NCBI GenBank assembly: GCA_964235485.1
Contig: CAXSAZ010000006.1
Span: forward strand, 136,362 to 200,361
Direction: 5' to 3'
From: CAHJXG01 sp964235485
GTDB taxonomy: Bacteria > Pseudomonadota > Alphaproteobacteria > Acetobacterales > Acetobacteraceae
Length of the DNA stretch: 64,000 nt
A program made the translations under genes and the position numbers. Position 1 is the first letter of the stretch. The number at the start of each line of letters is the position of its first letter. This document shows positions 26,206-34,511 of this stretch, piece after piece. Under the pieces are notes generated by a model. The model worked only from the letters and a program-made list of their open reading frames with translations, searched no databases and had not been told where the DNA came from.

Positions 26206-26934
26206 ATGACCAATCAAGCCAATTCTGATACCACGAACTCCGTCCGCGACATGGCGCGCGGGGTCGCCCGGTTCCAGGACGAGATCTACCCGCGGGAACA
26301 GGCGCTTTACCGCAAGCTGGTCCATGACGGCCAGAAGCCCAAGGCGCTTATGATTTCCTGCGCCGACAGCCGGGTCATCCCCGAGATGATCACCCAATGC
26401 GGCCCCGGCGAGCTGTTCGTGTGCCGCAACGCCGGCAACATCGTGCCGCCCTTCGGGCAGAAGACCGGCGGCGTGGCCTCGGTCATCGAGTATGCCGTGC
26501 TGGCGCTTGGGGTGCGGGACATCATCGTTTGCGGCCATTCCGATTGCGGCGCCATGGGGGCGTTGCTGCACCCGGAGAAGCTCGACGGGATGCCGAACGT
26601 CGCGGCCTGGCTCCACCACAGCCAGGCTGCCCAGGACATCATCAAGCAAACCCTGCACTGCGACGCCCCCGACGAGGAGCGCCACCGCGCCCTGGCCAAG
26701 GAGAACGTGGTCGTCCAGATCAACCACCTGCGCACGCACCCCTCCGTTGCCGCGGGGCTTGCGACCGGCAAGCTGACCCTGCACGGCTGGCTGTTCGAGT
26801 TGGAGCACGGCGCCGTGCTGGCCTATGACGGCGACACCGGCCTGTTCTCGCCGATGGACGACGACATGCCCCCGGTTGCCGTCGCACCCCGTAGCGGTGC
26901 GGCCAGCGCGGCGCAGTCGCTGGCCGCGGAGTAG
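26206..26934 (+). CDS. beta-class carbonic anhydrase
   Basis: Interconverts carbon dioxide and bicarbonate in the cytoplasm. The 242-residue protein carries the zinc ligands in CADSR (Cys, and Asp-Arg dyad, about residues 50-54) and GHSDCGAM (His and Cys, about 108-115). CRNAGNIVPP between them matches the family. I chose ATG 26206 because AAGGAG lies nine bases upstream; the ATG at 26200 is too close. The SulP transporter gene starts four bases after the stop, so this is an operon: the pair probably takes up and equilibrates bicarbonate, as in known CA-SulP arrangements. Confidence 0.94.
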   Translation: MTNQANSDTTNSVRDMARGVARFQDEIYPREQALYRKLVHDGQKPKALMISCADSRVIPEMITQCGPGELFVCRNAGNIVPPFGQKTGGVASVIEYAVLALGVRDIIVCGHSDCGAMGALLHPEKLDGMPNVAAWLHHSQAAQDIIKQTLHCDAPDEERHRALAKENVVVQINHLRTHPSVAAGLATGKLTLHGWLFELEHGAVLAYDGDTGLFSPMDDDMPPVAVAPRSGAASAAQSLAAE

Positions 26935-26938
26935 CCCC

Positions 26939-28393
26939 GTGCGCGGTTGGCTCCTACGCGACGTTTCGGCGTCCCTCGTCGTCTTCCTGGTGGCGATGCC
27001 CTTGTGCATGGGCATCGCCATCGCCTCCGGCGTGCCCCCCGAGCGGGGGCTGCTGACCGGCATCATCGGCGGCATCGTGGTCGGGCTGCTGTCCGGCTCG
27101 CCCTTGCAGGTGAGCGGCCCGGCGGCCGGGCTTGTGGTCATGGTCTTCGCGATCGTCGAGGATTACGGCCTCGGCGCGTTGGGGCCGATCCTGCTGCTGG
27201 CCGGCGCGCTGCAATGCGTGGCCGGCGCGCTGCGGCTGGGCGGGTGGTTCAGGGCCATCTCCCCGGCCGTCGTGCACGGCATGTTGGCCGGCATCGGCGT
27301 GCTGATCGTCGTCGGGCAGTTGCATGTCTTGGTGGACAACAAGCCCCAGGCGAGCGGCCTCGACAACATGCTGGCCGCGCCCGGCGCTTTCCTTGAGCTG
27401 CTGCCTTTGGACGGCACCGGCGGCGAGGCGGCGCTTCTGGTCGGCCTGGTCACGATCGGCGTCATGTTGGGTTGGGAGAAGCTGCGCCCGGCCGCCCTCC
27501 GCCTGATCCCGGGGGCGCTGCTGGGCGTGGGCGCGGGCACCGCGTTGGCGGCGGCGCTGGCGCTGCCGGTGCTGCATGTCACCGTGCCGGACCGGCTGTG
27601 GGACGCGGTCGCCCTGCCAAACGGCGAGGCGTTCAGCCAGATGCTGCATCCCGGCATGATGCTGACGGCCTTGGCGCTCGCTTTCGTGGCCAGCGCGGAA
27701 AGCCTGCTTTCCGCGTCCGCTGTGGACCGGATGCAGGACAGGGTGCGGACGAACTATGACCGGGAGCTATTCGCGCAAGGGATCGGCAACGGGCTGAGCG
27801 GCTTGTTGGGCGGCATCCCCATGACCGGGGTGATCGTGCGCAGCTCGGCCAACGTGCAGGCGGGCGCAACGACGCGCTTGTCCACCATCCTGCACGGCAT
27901 CATGATCCTTGCCTTCGTGGCGTTGCTGCCGGGTTTCCTGCGCCTGGTGCCGACCGCCGCGCTGGCCGGGGTGCTGGTGGTGACGGGCTGGCGGCTGATC
28001 GGCGTGCACCACCTGCTGGACCTGCTGCGCAACCATGGGCGGATGCCGGCGGCGATCTGGGTGGCGACGTTCGCGGGCGTGGTCACGACCGACCTGCTCA
28101 CCGGCGTGCTGGCGGGCCTCGCCTTGTCGGTCGTGGAGTCGGTGACGTCCCTGCGTCGGCCGGGGTTCCGCGTTCGCAAGGTCGATACGGGCGCAGGCAC
28201 CGAGTTGCGCTTGGCCGGCACCGCCACCTTTATGCGGCTGCCGCAACTGCTGTCGGCGGTGGAGGCCGCGCCAGCCGACCGCGACGTCCGCATCCGCACG
28301 CGGGGCCTGTGGCACATCGACCACACCTTCGCCAGCATGTTGCAGCAACTGGCGGCACGCAAGGACGAAGGACGGCGCATCCTGGTGGGCTGA
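26939..28393 (+). CDS. SulP family anion (probably bicarbonate) transporter
   Basis: A 484-residue inner-membrane transporter with 10 to 12 helices and a C-terminal STAS-like segment of about 90 residues. Helix motifs SGPAAGLVVMVF and PMTGVIVRSSANVQAGATTRLS match the SulP family, and LVNMPLCMGIA-like LVAMPLCMGIAIASG is present at the start. GTG 26939 follows GGAG in the last codons of the carbonic anhydrase gene. Pairing with carbonic anhydrase points to bicarbonate rather than sulfate. The frame extends 5' into the anhydrase gene but that part is shadow. Confidence 0.9.
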   Translation: MRGWLLRDVSASLVVFLVAMPLCMGIAIASGVPPERGLLTGIIGGIVVGLLSGSPLQVSGPAAGLVVMVFAIVEDYGLGALGPILLLAGALQCVAGALRLGGWFRAISPAVVHGMLAGIGVLIVVGQLHVLVDNKPQASGLDNMLAAPGAFLELLPLDGTGGEAALLVGLVTIGVMLGWEKLRPAALRLIPGALLGVGAGTALAAALALPVLHVTVPDRLWDAVALPNGEAFSQMLHPGMMLTALALAFVASAESLLSASAVDRMQDRVRTNYDRELFAQGIGNGLSGLLGGIPMTGVIVRSSANVQAGATTRLSTILHGIMILAFVALLPGFLRLVPTAALAGVLVVTGWRLIGVHHLLDLLRNHGRMPAAIWVATFAGVVTTDLLTGVLAGLALSVVESVTSLRRPGFRVRKVDTGAGTELRLAGTATFMRLPQLLSAVEAAPADRDVRIRTRGLWHIDHTFASMLQQLAARKDEGRRILVG

Positions 28394-28558
28394 CGCCGCC
28401 GGGGCGGGACGGGGCGGCGCGCCGGGCGCAAATCGTGCGTTCGGCGCGGCACTTCGCCGGGGCTGCGGCGTTGGGGTCGGCACGGGCGGCTTGTCGCAGG
28501 GACAGCCGCCCTTCTTGCCCGCGCCGCTGGCCCGGGCCAGGCCAACAGGAGAACCCGC

Positions 28559-28804
28559 ATGGCTTCATCCAAGCATCCGAAGCGCCCGCCGGAAGGTCCG
28601 GACGACTTGGGCGCCGACACGCCGCGCCCGCCCAGCGATCTGGAGCGCAACCCGGGCATCGGCGCGTCCAAGGGCGCCTTCGCGGCCACCGGCGCCGACC
28701 CGGAAACGATTGAAGCCGACAACACGGCGGAGGGCGACGTGATGAACGACGGCGCCAAGGGCGGCGGCGTCAACCCGAACAAGGTGGGCCGCACCAACAA
28801 GTAG
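28559..28804 (+). CDS. small hydrophilic hypothetical protein (81 aa)
   Basis: An 81-residue protein rich in Gly, Asp, Pro, Asn and Lys, without cysteine or membrane segments and likely disordered. The start is well supported by CAGGAGAACCCGC before ATG 28559. The end AKGGGVNPNKVGRTNK is Gly/Asn-rich. Composition resembles small alphaproteobacterial proteins of unknown function that accumulate under stress, but I cannot name a family. Confidence 0.6.
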   Translation: MASSKHPKRPPEGPDDLGADTPRPPSDLERNPGIGASKGAFAATGADPETIEADNTAEGDVMNDGAKGGGVNPNKVGRTNK

Positions 28805-28888
28805 CCGCGCGCCGGCCCAGCCGCGGCGCCGCCGTCTCAGGGTGGGGCGCGCGGCCGGGCTGGGAAGCGGGATCGCGCAGACAAGCAG

Positions 28889-28967
28889 GGCGCACAAGCG
28901 CAGCGCCATGCGCCACCGGGCGGCACCAACGGGTGGCGGATGGCGCTCCGCTTATCCGCCCTACGGG
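28889..28967. repeat. palindromic repeat, family 2, copy D
   Basis: A near-palindrome of about 79 bases. The left arm (28889-28918, GGGCGCACAAGCGCAGCGCC then ATGCGCCACC) matches the reverse complement of the right arm (28932-28961, GGTGGCGGATGGCGCTCCGC then TTATCCGCCC) at about 26 of 30 positions. The right arm core recurs at 44223-44259. It lies between the convergent 81-aa and 33-aa genes. Confidence 0.7.
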
Positions 28968-29002
28968 CCTGAGCGTGGGTGTTCCAACTCGCACAATGCT
29001 GC

Positions 29003-29104
29003 TCAGGAGGCCGGCCCATCGCCGCCCAGGCCCTGCTTGTTGGCCTGGTTCTGCCGGCCGACGCCGCCATCCTCCTTGCCGGCCGCGCCCTGCCGCTGCA
29101 TCAT
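29003..29104 (-). CDS. very small hydrophilic protein (33 aa) after hybrid kinase
   Basis: A 33-residue frame begins four bases downstream of the hybrid kinase stop: MMQRQGAAGKEDGG, then a Gln/Asn-rich part (RQNQANKQ) and a Gly-rich end. There is no strong Shine-Dalgarno, so translation would depend on coupling to the kinase gene. The composition is unlike random GC-rich shadow and resembles the ends of other small hydrophilic proteins in this window. It is too short to be called with confidence. Confidence 0.35.
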   Translation of the reverse strand: MMQRQGAAGKEDGGVGRQNQANKQGLGGDGPAS

Positions 29105-29108
29105 CCCG

Positions 29109-32036
29109 TCACGCTTTGCCGAGGAGGGCTTTGATGCGGCTGGCCAGCGTTTCCAACGCGAACGGCTTGGTCAGCACGTGCATCCCGGGGTCCAGGTGGC
29201 CGTTGCCGATCACCGCGTTCTCGGCGTAGCCGGTGATGAACAGCACTTTGAGGCCGGGCCGGCGCTCGCGCGCCGCGTCAGCCAGTTGCCGGCCGTTCAG
29301 GCCGCCGGGCAGCCCCACATCCGTGACCAACAGGTCCAGACGTGCGCTCGCCTCCAGCGCCTTCAGCCCGGATGCGCCGTCCGCCGCCTCGATGGCGGTG
29401 TAGCCGAGGTCTTCCAGCACCTCCGTGACCAGCATCCGCACCGTCGGCTCGTCGTCCACCACCAGCACCGTCTCGCCCTGCTCTGCCCGGGGCGCCGCGG
29501 CCAGTTCGGCCGGCGGCTCCGCGTGCTCGGCGTCGCCGAGATGCCGCGGCAGGTAAAGGCACACCAGCGTGCCCTGGCCCGGCTCGGAGGTGATGCGCGC
29601 CTGCCCCCCGGACTGCCGGGCAAAGCCGTATACCATGGACAAGCCGAGGCCGGTGCCCATGCCGACCGGCTTGGTGGTGAAGAACGGGTCAAAGGCGCGG
29701 GCGATCACGTCCGGCGCGATCCCGGTGCCGGTGTCGCTGACGCACAGCGACACGTATTGCCCGGGCGGCAGCCCGCGCTCGCGCGCTGCGCGTTCGTCGA
29801 GCCACTTGTTGCCGGTTTCAACCGTGATCCGCCCGCCGCCGGGCATGGCGTCGCGGGCGTTGACGCACAGGTTCAGCAGCGCGTTCTCCAACTGGTTCGG
29901 GTCCACCAGCGTGGTCCACAGCCCGGCCGTGCCCACCACCTCGACCGCAACCGCCGGCCCCACCGTGCGGCGGATCAGCTCCTCCATGTCGGCGACCAGC
30001 CGGTTCACGTCGGTCGGCTTGGGGTCGAGCGTTTGCCGGCGCGAAAAGGCCAGCAGCCGTTGCGTCAGCGCGGCGGCGCGCTTGGCCGCCCCTTGCGCGG
30101 ACAGGAGGTAACGCTCCCCGTCGCCCAGCCGCCCCTGCGCCAGCCGCGCCTGCAGCAGCTCCAGGCTGCCCGAGATGCCGGCCAGCAGGTTGTTGAAGTC
30201 GTGCGCGATGCCGCCCGTGAGCTGGCCCACCGCTTCCATCTTCTGCGACTGGCGCAGGGCTTCCTCGACCCGCTCGCGCTCCCGCGCCTCGGCCTGCAAG
30301 GCGTCCATGGCCCGGGTCAGCGCCGCCGCGCGCTCGGCCACGCGGGTTTCCAAGCTTTCGTTCGCGTGGCGCAGCGCGTCCTCGGCCGCCCGGCGCGCGG
30401 TCACGTCGCTCGCCGCCCCGAACCATTCCCTGACCTCGCCGGCCGCGTCCAGCAGCGGCACCGCCCGCGACAACGCCCAGCCCCAGCTTCCGTCGGCGCG
30501 GCGGACCCGGTGCTCCAGCTCGAAGGTGTCCTTGGTCCGCATCGCCTCCTCCATCGCCGCGGCGATGCGGGTCTGGTCGTCGGGGTGGATGTGCTCGTCG
30601 AGCCAGGCCCGGTTCGGACCGCACATGTCGGACAGGCCCACGCCGGCGAGCTGGCGCATCTCCGTCCAATCGGGGTTCATGGAGAACATGATCTCCGACG
30701 AGGCGCTCACCAGGGCGCGCCAGCGCTCCTCGCCTTCGCGCAGCGCCGCCCCGACGCGCTCGCGCTCGGTTTCATCGCTCAGCACCCCGACCAGGCGCGC
30801 GGACATGCCGTTCCCGTCGCGCAGCACGTCCCCCCGGCAGAGGACGTAACGGACCGCGCCGCCGGGCAGGCGGATGCGGTAGCTGACTGCGACCCGGCCG
30901 GCCGCAAGCCCCCGCACCACCTCGGCCCGCGCCCGTCCCACGTCCTCCGGCAGGATGCGGTCGAAGTAGTCGGCCGGCCGCTCGCCCTCGCCCGGCGCAA
31001 AGGCGAAGATTTCGCGCGCACGGGGCGCGGGGCGCATGGCGTCGGCGCGCAGGTCCCAATCAAAGGCGCCCAAGCCCCCGGCCTCCAGCGCCAAGCGCAG
31101 GCGCGTTTCGCCCTCGCTGAGCGCCTGCTCCGCCCGCCGCACGGCCATGGCCGCGATCCAGGCCAAGCCCGCAAAGGCTGCCGCCGCGGCCAGCGCGAGC
31201 AGGGGCGGGCCATACAGCGGGTCATACGCGCCGGCGCGGGCGCCCCAGACCACGGCCAGGCCGGCGGCGAACGGCAGCAGCAGCGACAAGGGCAGCAGGC
31301 GCATGAGCAAGCCGCGGGCGACCGGGTGGCCGGCAAAGGCGCGCCGCCAGCCCCCGTCCGGCGCCGTGAGCAGGATCGCCGGCGCCAGCAGCGCAAACCC
31401 CGCCGCGGTGTGCAGCGCCACGACGACATGGGCGCTGCTATACAGGCCCCCGACCCCGTAGGCGCAGCCGGCCAGGCCCAGGTAGCCCACCCCCGCCGGC
31501 ACGGCCGCGAGCAGGTGCGCAGCCGAAGCGCAGCGCTGCTGGCGTCGAGACGCGCCCGGTGCGCTTGCGGCCTGCACGAGCAGCAGGACGGCCATGCCCG
31601 TGCAGGCGAACCCGGCCGCAGTTGCCGGCGACATGCGGCCGGGGTAGGGCGGCGAGGGGGTGTCCGGGTCGGCGAACAGCAGCTCGTCCAAGCCGAAAGA
31701 CCTGCCGGAAGCGTATTCCAGCACCGTCAACGCCCCAAGCAGGAACGACACCGCGCCCGCCGCCGAGGCCAAGGGCGAACGCCAGCGCGCAGCGCCCGTG
31801 CCGCCGCTGCGCGGCACCAGCAGCACGCCCGCGCCGGCGGCGAGGAAGCCGAGCGCGGCGTTGGCCTTCATGGTGGTCAAGCCGGGCAGCACCGTTTTCA
31901 GCGCCGGCAAGCCGAACGCCCAGCCCCCCAGCACGGCTGCGCCGATCAGCATGGAGGCAAGGCCGAGCGCCTGGCGAAGCCCCGCCGCGACGGGCGGGGA
32001 GGGCGTGCTCAGGCAGGCCGGCGCCATGTCGTCCAT
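29109..32036 (-). CDS. hybrid sensor histidine kinase with N-terminal membrane domain, two PAS domains and receiver
   Basis: A 975-residue membrane signalling protein. Order: seven to eight transmembrane helices (to about 300), two PAS/PAC domains (about 300-555), a coiled-coil linker, HisKA with GGIAHDFNN (phospho-His near 620), an ATPase domain with NLCVNARDAMPGGG and GMGTGLGLS, and a C-terminal receiver with LLVTDVGLPGG (phospho-Asp) and LTKPF (Lys). The start at 32036 is chosen because upstream residues in the frame are shadow of parD; no clear Shine-Dalgarno is visible. It lies 37 bases downstream of the orphan parD gene on the same strand, so they may share a promoter. Confidence 0.9.
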   Translation of the reverse strand: MDDMAPACLSTPSPPVAAGLRQALGLASMLIGAAVLGGWAFGLPALKTVLPGLTTMKANAALGFLAAGAGVLLVPRSGGTGAARWRSPLASAAGAVSFLLGALTVLEYASGRSFGLDELLFADPDTPSPPYPGRMSPATAAGFACTGMAVLLLVQAASAPGASRRQQRCASAAHLLAAVPAGVGYLGLAGCAYGVGGLYSSAHVVVALHTAAGFALLAPAILLTAPDGGWRRAFAGHPVARGLLMRLLPLSLLLPFAAGLAVVWGARAGAYDPLYGPPLLALAAAAAFAGLAWIAAMAVRRAEQALSEGETRLRLALEAGGLGAFDWDLRADAMRPAPRAREIFAFAPGEGERPADYFDRILPEDVGRARAEVVRGLAAGRVAVSYRIRLPGGAVRYVLCRGDVLRDGNGMSARLVGVLSDETERERVGAALREGEERWRALVSASSEIMFSMNPDWTEMRQLAGVGLSDMCGPNRAWLDEHIHPDDQTRIAAAMEEAMRTKDTFELEHRVRRADGSWGWALSRAVPLLDAAGEVREWFGAASDVTARRAAEDALRHANESLETRVAERAAALTRAMDALQAEARERERVEEALRQSQKMEAVGQLTGGIAHDFNNLLAGISGSLELLQARLAQGRLGDGERYLLSAQGAAKRAAALTQRLLAFSRRQTLDPKPTDVNRLVADMEELIRRTVGPAVAVEVVGTAGLWTTLVDPNQLENALLNLCVNARDAMPGGGRITVETGNKWLDERAARERGLPPGQYVSLCVSDTGTGIAPDVIARAFDPFFTTKPVGMGTGLGLSMVYGFARQSGGQARITSEPGQGTLVCLYLPRHLGDAEHAEPPAELAAAPRAEQGETVLVVDDEPTVRMLVTEVLEDLGYTAIEAADGASGLKALEASARLDLLVTDVGLPGGLNGRQLADAARERRPGLKVLFITGYAENAVIGNGHLDPGMHVLTKPFALETLASRIKALLGKA

Positions 32037-32073
32037 GCCGGGCTTTCGCGGGCGGACGGCCTCAACGTTCAAC

Positions 32074-32259
32074 CTAACGGCTCTCGGCCTGGTGACGCCC
32101 AGGCGCGTCCCGCTGGCGCTCATTCTCCTCCAGCAGCCGCAAAGCGGCGCGGACCACCTCGCTCGCGCTGCGGAAGCGGCCCGAGGCGATCCAGCCAACG
32201 ATGAAGGCGTCGATCTCCGGGGTGAGCGACACGTTCCTGGTTTTGGTTTGCGCGGACAT
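32074..32259 (-). CDS. parD: orphan ParD-type antitoxin
   Basis: A 61-residue ribbon-helix-helix antitoxin of the ParD/CC2985 group. The N-terminal strand NVSLTPEIDAFI and the helices ASGRFRSASEVVRAALRLLEENER are typical. ParE toxin genes normally follow parD directly or overlap it; here the next gene is a sensor kinase, and neither strand nearby encodes a ParE. It is therefore an orphan antitoxin or a relict repressor. There is no Shine-Dalgarno before the ATG at 32259 (the bases are ATCCTCC), which together with a promoter-like pair just upstream suggests a leaderless message. Confidence 0.85.
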   Translation of the reverse strand: MSAQTKTRNVSLTPEIDAFIVGWIASGRFRSASEVVRAALRLLEENERQRDAPGRHQAESR

Positions 32260-32264
32260 GGAGG

Positions 32265-32294
32265 ATTACAACTTATAGGTGAGTGTCTTGTCAA
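32265..32294 (-). promoter_or_regulatory. candidate promoter for parD and the hybrid kinase
   Basis: On the minus strand a perfect TTGACA (32294-32289) is followed 18 bases later by TGTAAT (32270-32265). The expected transcription start then falls at or within a base or two of the parD ATG, so the message would be leaderless. A second AT-rich box (TATAAG) lies between them but at poor spacing. Confidence 0.4.
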
Positions 32295-32367
32295 TCCTTG
32301 CCAACAAAGCTTGACCCGGAACGGAGCGGCCCGGCGGGTGGGCGGCCCTGGCTGAGAGTGCCGCCCG

Positions 32368-32598
32368 ATGAAGCGGTTGCTGTTGATCGGCGCGTTGGTC
32401 TCCATCGCCGGGGCGGGCGCCGCCCAAACGGCGGTGGTGGCGCCGCTTCTTTCACGCGACCCGACCGGCGTGGCCGGCAAGGAGGGCGCGATGATGACAG
32501 TGGAGTATGCGCCCGGAGCGGTGGACCCCCTCCACCGCCATGGCGCGTAGGTTTTTGTTTACGTGCTCGAAGGCTCGGCCGTCATGCAGGCGCAGTAG
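32368..32598 (+). pseudogene. cupin-domain protein gene broken by an in-frame TAG
   Basis: The frame opens with a signal peptide (MKRLLLIGALVSIAGAGAAQ) and continues into a cupin motif, YAPGAVDPLHRHGA, then TAG at 32548-32550, then VFVYVLEGSAVMQAQ in the same frame and a second TAG at 32596-32598. Intact relatives read through this point (HRH-x2-x-FVYVLEG is the cupin metal motif) and continue for another 60 or so residues. So the gene has a nonsense mutation and has lost its 3' half, abutting the convergent GFA gene whose stop begins at the next base. Function of the ancestor was probably an exported cupin. Confidence 0.75.
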
Positions 32599-32997
32599 TC
32601 AGGGGCGGTTGCCCCCGTGCTGTGCCGCCCCGGCGACGGGCTGTTGCCAATGCTCCCGCCGCGGCGTCCACAGCTCGTAGTCCGGGAGGAGGCCCGAAGG
32701 CGCGTCGTCGAGCGCGCCGAGCCGGACCTCGATCTCGTTATCCTTGTCGTGAGTGCCGAACAAGGACGAGCCGCAGGCCGGACAGAAGTGGCGGTGGTCG
32801 GTCGTTGCCGTCCAGCTTCTGGTCTCGCCTGCGACCGACACCCGGCTTGCATCCCAAACGGCAAAGGCCATGAACGGGCCGCCCGTCTCCTTGCGGCACG
32901 TCAGGCAATGGCACAGCCCGGCGCGGAGCGGTTCGCCCCGAAGCTCAACCCTGACCTTGCCGCAGTTGCAGCCGCCTTGCCGCGTCGTGTCCGCCAT
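32599..32997 (-). CDS. GFA family protein at the end of the phosphonate operon
   Basis: A 132-residue GFA/CENP-V-fold zinc protein: CNCG near the N-terminus, CHCLTCRKETGGPF at about 29-42, CPACGSSLF at about 72-80. The start at 32997 follows GGGAGAACGCGCA. It lies 33 bases after phnL on the same strand, so it is probably the last gene of phnGHIJKL. C-P lyase itself does not make formaldehyde from methylphosphonate, but cleavage of other phosphonates (for example aminomethyl compounds) can lead to formaldehyde downstream, which would make this placement sensible. That link is inference; GFA activity is unproven for most members. Confidence 0.86.
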   Translation of the reverse strand: MADTTRQGGCNCGKVRVELRGEPLRAGLCHCLTCRKETGGPFMAFAVWDASRVSVAGETRSWTATTDHRHFCPACGSSLFGTHDKDNEIEVRLGALDDAPSGLLPDYELWTPRREHWQQPVAGAAQHGGNRP

Positions 32998-33030
32998 TGC
33001 GCGTTCTCCCATTGCTGTTTGATTGAACCG

Positions 33031-33738
33031 TCAGGCCGCATCCTGCAACGGCAGCACGGGAAACAAGCGGTCGGCGATGGCGTCGCGGGTGTCGGCGTCG
33101 TGCACGATGCCGAGGACCGCGACGCCCCTGGCCTTCGCCGCCCGGACCAGCCCGACCACGACGGCGCGGTTGGTGGCGTCGAGCGAGGCCGTGGGTTCAT
33201 CCAGCAACAGGATCGGGTGGCAGCCCAGGAAGCCGCGGGCCAGGTTGACCCGCTGCTGCTCGCCCCCGGAGAAGGTGGCGGGCGGCAGGCCGTGCAGGCG
33301 CTCCGGCAGGTTCAAGCGCAGCAGCATCGCCCGCGCGCCTGCCCGTGCTTCTTCCGCCTCGATGCCGCGTGCCGTCAGCGCCTCCGCCACGATGTGCAGC
33401 GCGGGCACGCGGGGCACCACGCGCAGGAACTGGCTGACATAGCCCAGCGTGTCCCGCCGCACCTCCAGCACCGTCCGCGGTTCCGCCGCCGCCAGGTCCA
33501 GCCAGACGCCGCGGTGACGGATGAGGACCTTGCCGCCCTCCGCCCGGTAATTGCCGTACACGGTCCGCAGCAGGGTCGATTTCCCCGCGCCCGACGGCCC
33601 CGACAGCACCACGCATTCCCCCGCCCGCAACTCCAACGAAACCCCGTCCAGCACGGGGATGCGGATGCCGCCCTGCAAGTGCAGCGTGAACGACTTGCCC
33701 AGCCCCTCCGTCCGCAGCACGGCATCCCCGGCGCTCAT
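33031..33738 (-). CDS. phnL: phosphonate C-P lyase system ATP-binding protein PhnL
   Basis: ABC-type ATPase-like subunit associated with the C-P lyase core complex, 235 residues. Walker A GPSGAGKST near residue 47, Q-loop at SQFLRVVPRVP (the PhnL-typical sequence), signature FSGGEQQR near 156, and Walker B ILLLDEPTASLD. The start overlaps phnK's stop (ATGA). Despite the fold, PhnL is not a membrane importer component; it assists the reaction of phosphonates with ATP in the PhnG-M pathway. Confidence 0.94.
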   Translation of the reverse strand: MSAGDAVLRTEGLGKSFTLHLQGGIRIPVLDGVSLELRAGECVVLSGPSGAGKSTLLRTVYGNYRAEGGKVLIRHRGVWLDLAAAEPRTVLEVRRDTLGYVSQFLRVVPRVPALHIVAEALTARGIEAEEARAGARAMLLRLNLPERLHGLPPATFSGGEQQRVNLARGFLGCHPILLLDEPTASLDATNRAVVVGLVRAAKARGVAVLGIVHDADTRDAIADRLFPVLPLQDAA

Positions 33739-34511
33739 GCGTGCAGCACCGAGCTGACGAGCAACTGCGTGTAAGGGTGCTGAGGATCGTCCAACACCTG
33801 ATCGGTCAGCCCCGCCTCCACCACCCGCCCGGCCCGCATCACCACGATGCGCCCGGCGAGCAAACGCGCCACCGCGATGTCATGCGTGACCAACACCACT
33901 GCGACGCCCAGCCGGGCCACCAGGCCGCGAATCAGGTCCAGCAGCCGGGCCTGCACCGACACGTCCAGCCCGCCGGTCGGCTCGTCCATGAACACCAGCC
34001 GCGGTCGGGTCACCAGCGTGCGGGCGATCTGCAATCGTTGCAACATGCCGCCGGAGAAGGTGCGCGGCAGGTCGTCCACCCGGTCGGCCGCGATCTCCAC
34101 CTCCCGCAGCCAGTCGATGGCCGCCGCGCGGATGCCGCCGTAATGCCGCGCGCCCTGCGCCATCAGCCGCTCGCCCACGTTGCCCCCGGCGGACACGGCC
34201 ATGCGCAGCGACTGCCGCGGGTCCTGGTGCACCGTGCCCCAATCCGAGCGGTGCAGCGCGCGCAGCGCCGGGGCGGGCATCCGGTGCACGTCGTGCACGG
34301 CGCCGTCCGGGCCGCGATAACACACCGCCCCGGCGTCCGGGCACACGGCGCCTGACAAGGCGTGCAGCAGCGTCGTCTTGCCCGACCCGCTTTCCCCCAC
34401 CACGGCCAGCACCTCGCCGGGGAACACCTCCGCATCCACCCCGTCCAGCGCGGCGATGCGCCCGAACGACAGCCGCAAGCCGCGCGCCGACAGCAGCGCG
34501 TCCGGACTCAT
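33735..34511 (-). CDS. phnK: phosphonate C-P lyase system ATP-binding protein PhnK
   Basis: The 258-residue ABC-ATPase-like subunit that docks on the PhnGHIJ core. Walker A GESGSGKTT near residue 38, DWGTVHQDPRQSLRM as the PhnK-typical Q-loop, signature FSGGMLQR near 152 and Walker B LVFMDEPTGGLD. The start at 34511 overlaps phnJ's stop by four bases (ATGA); the longer frame to 34559 is shadow. It is coupled on both sides, so stoichiometric expression with phnJ and phnL is likely. Confidence 0.94.
   Translation of the reverse strand: MSPDALLSARGLRLSFGRIAALDGVDAEVFPGEVLAVVGESGSGKTTLLHALSGAVCPDAGAVCYRGPDGAVHDVHRMPAPALRALHRSDWGTVHQDPRQSLRMAVSAGGNVGERLMAQGARHYGGIRAAAIDWLREVEIAADRVDDLPRTFSGGMLQRLQIARTLVTRPRLVFMDEPTGGLDVSVQARLLDLIRGLVARLGVAVVLVTHDIAVARLLAGRIVVMRAGRVVEAGLTDQVLDDPQHPYTQLLVSSVLHA

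Noticed and set aside
28842..32204. 1120-codon open frame on the plus strand opposite the hybrid kinase
   Set aside because: It is the mirror of the kinase gene. The product is Arg/Gly/His/Gln-rich with no motif, and GC-rich third positions keep the antisense frame open.
32548..32598. TAG read as an amino acid (recoding) in the cupin gene
   Set aside because: TAG ends other genes here normally, the gene is also truncated, and there is no pyrrolysine or suppressor context; a pseudogene is simpler.
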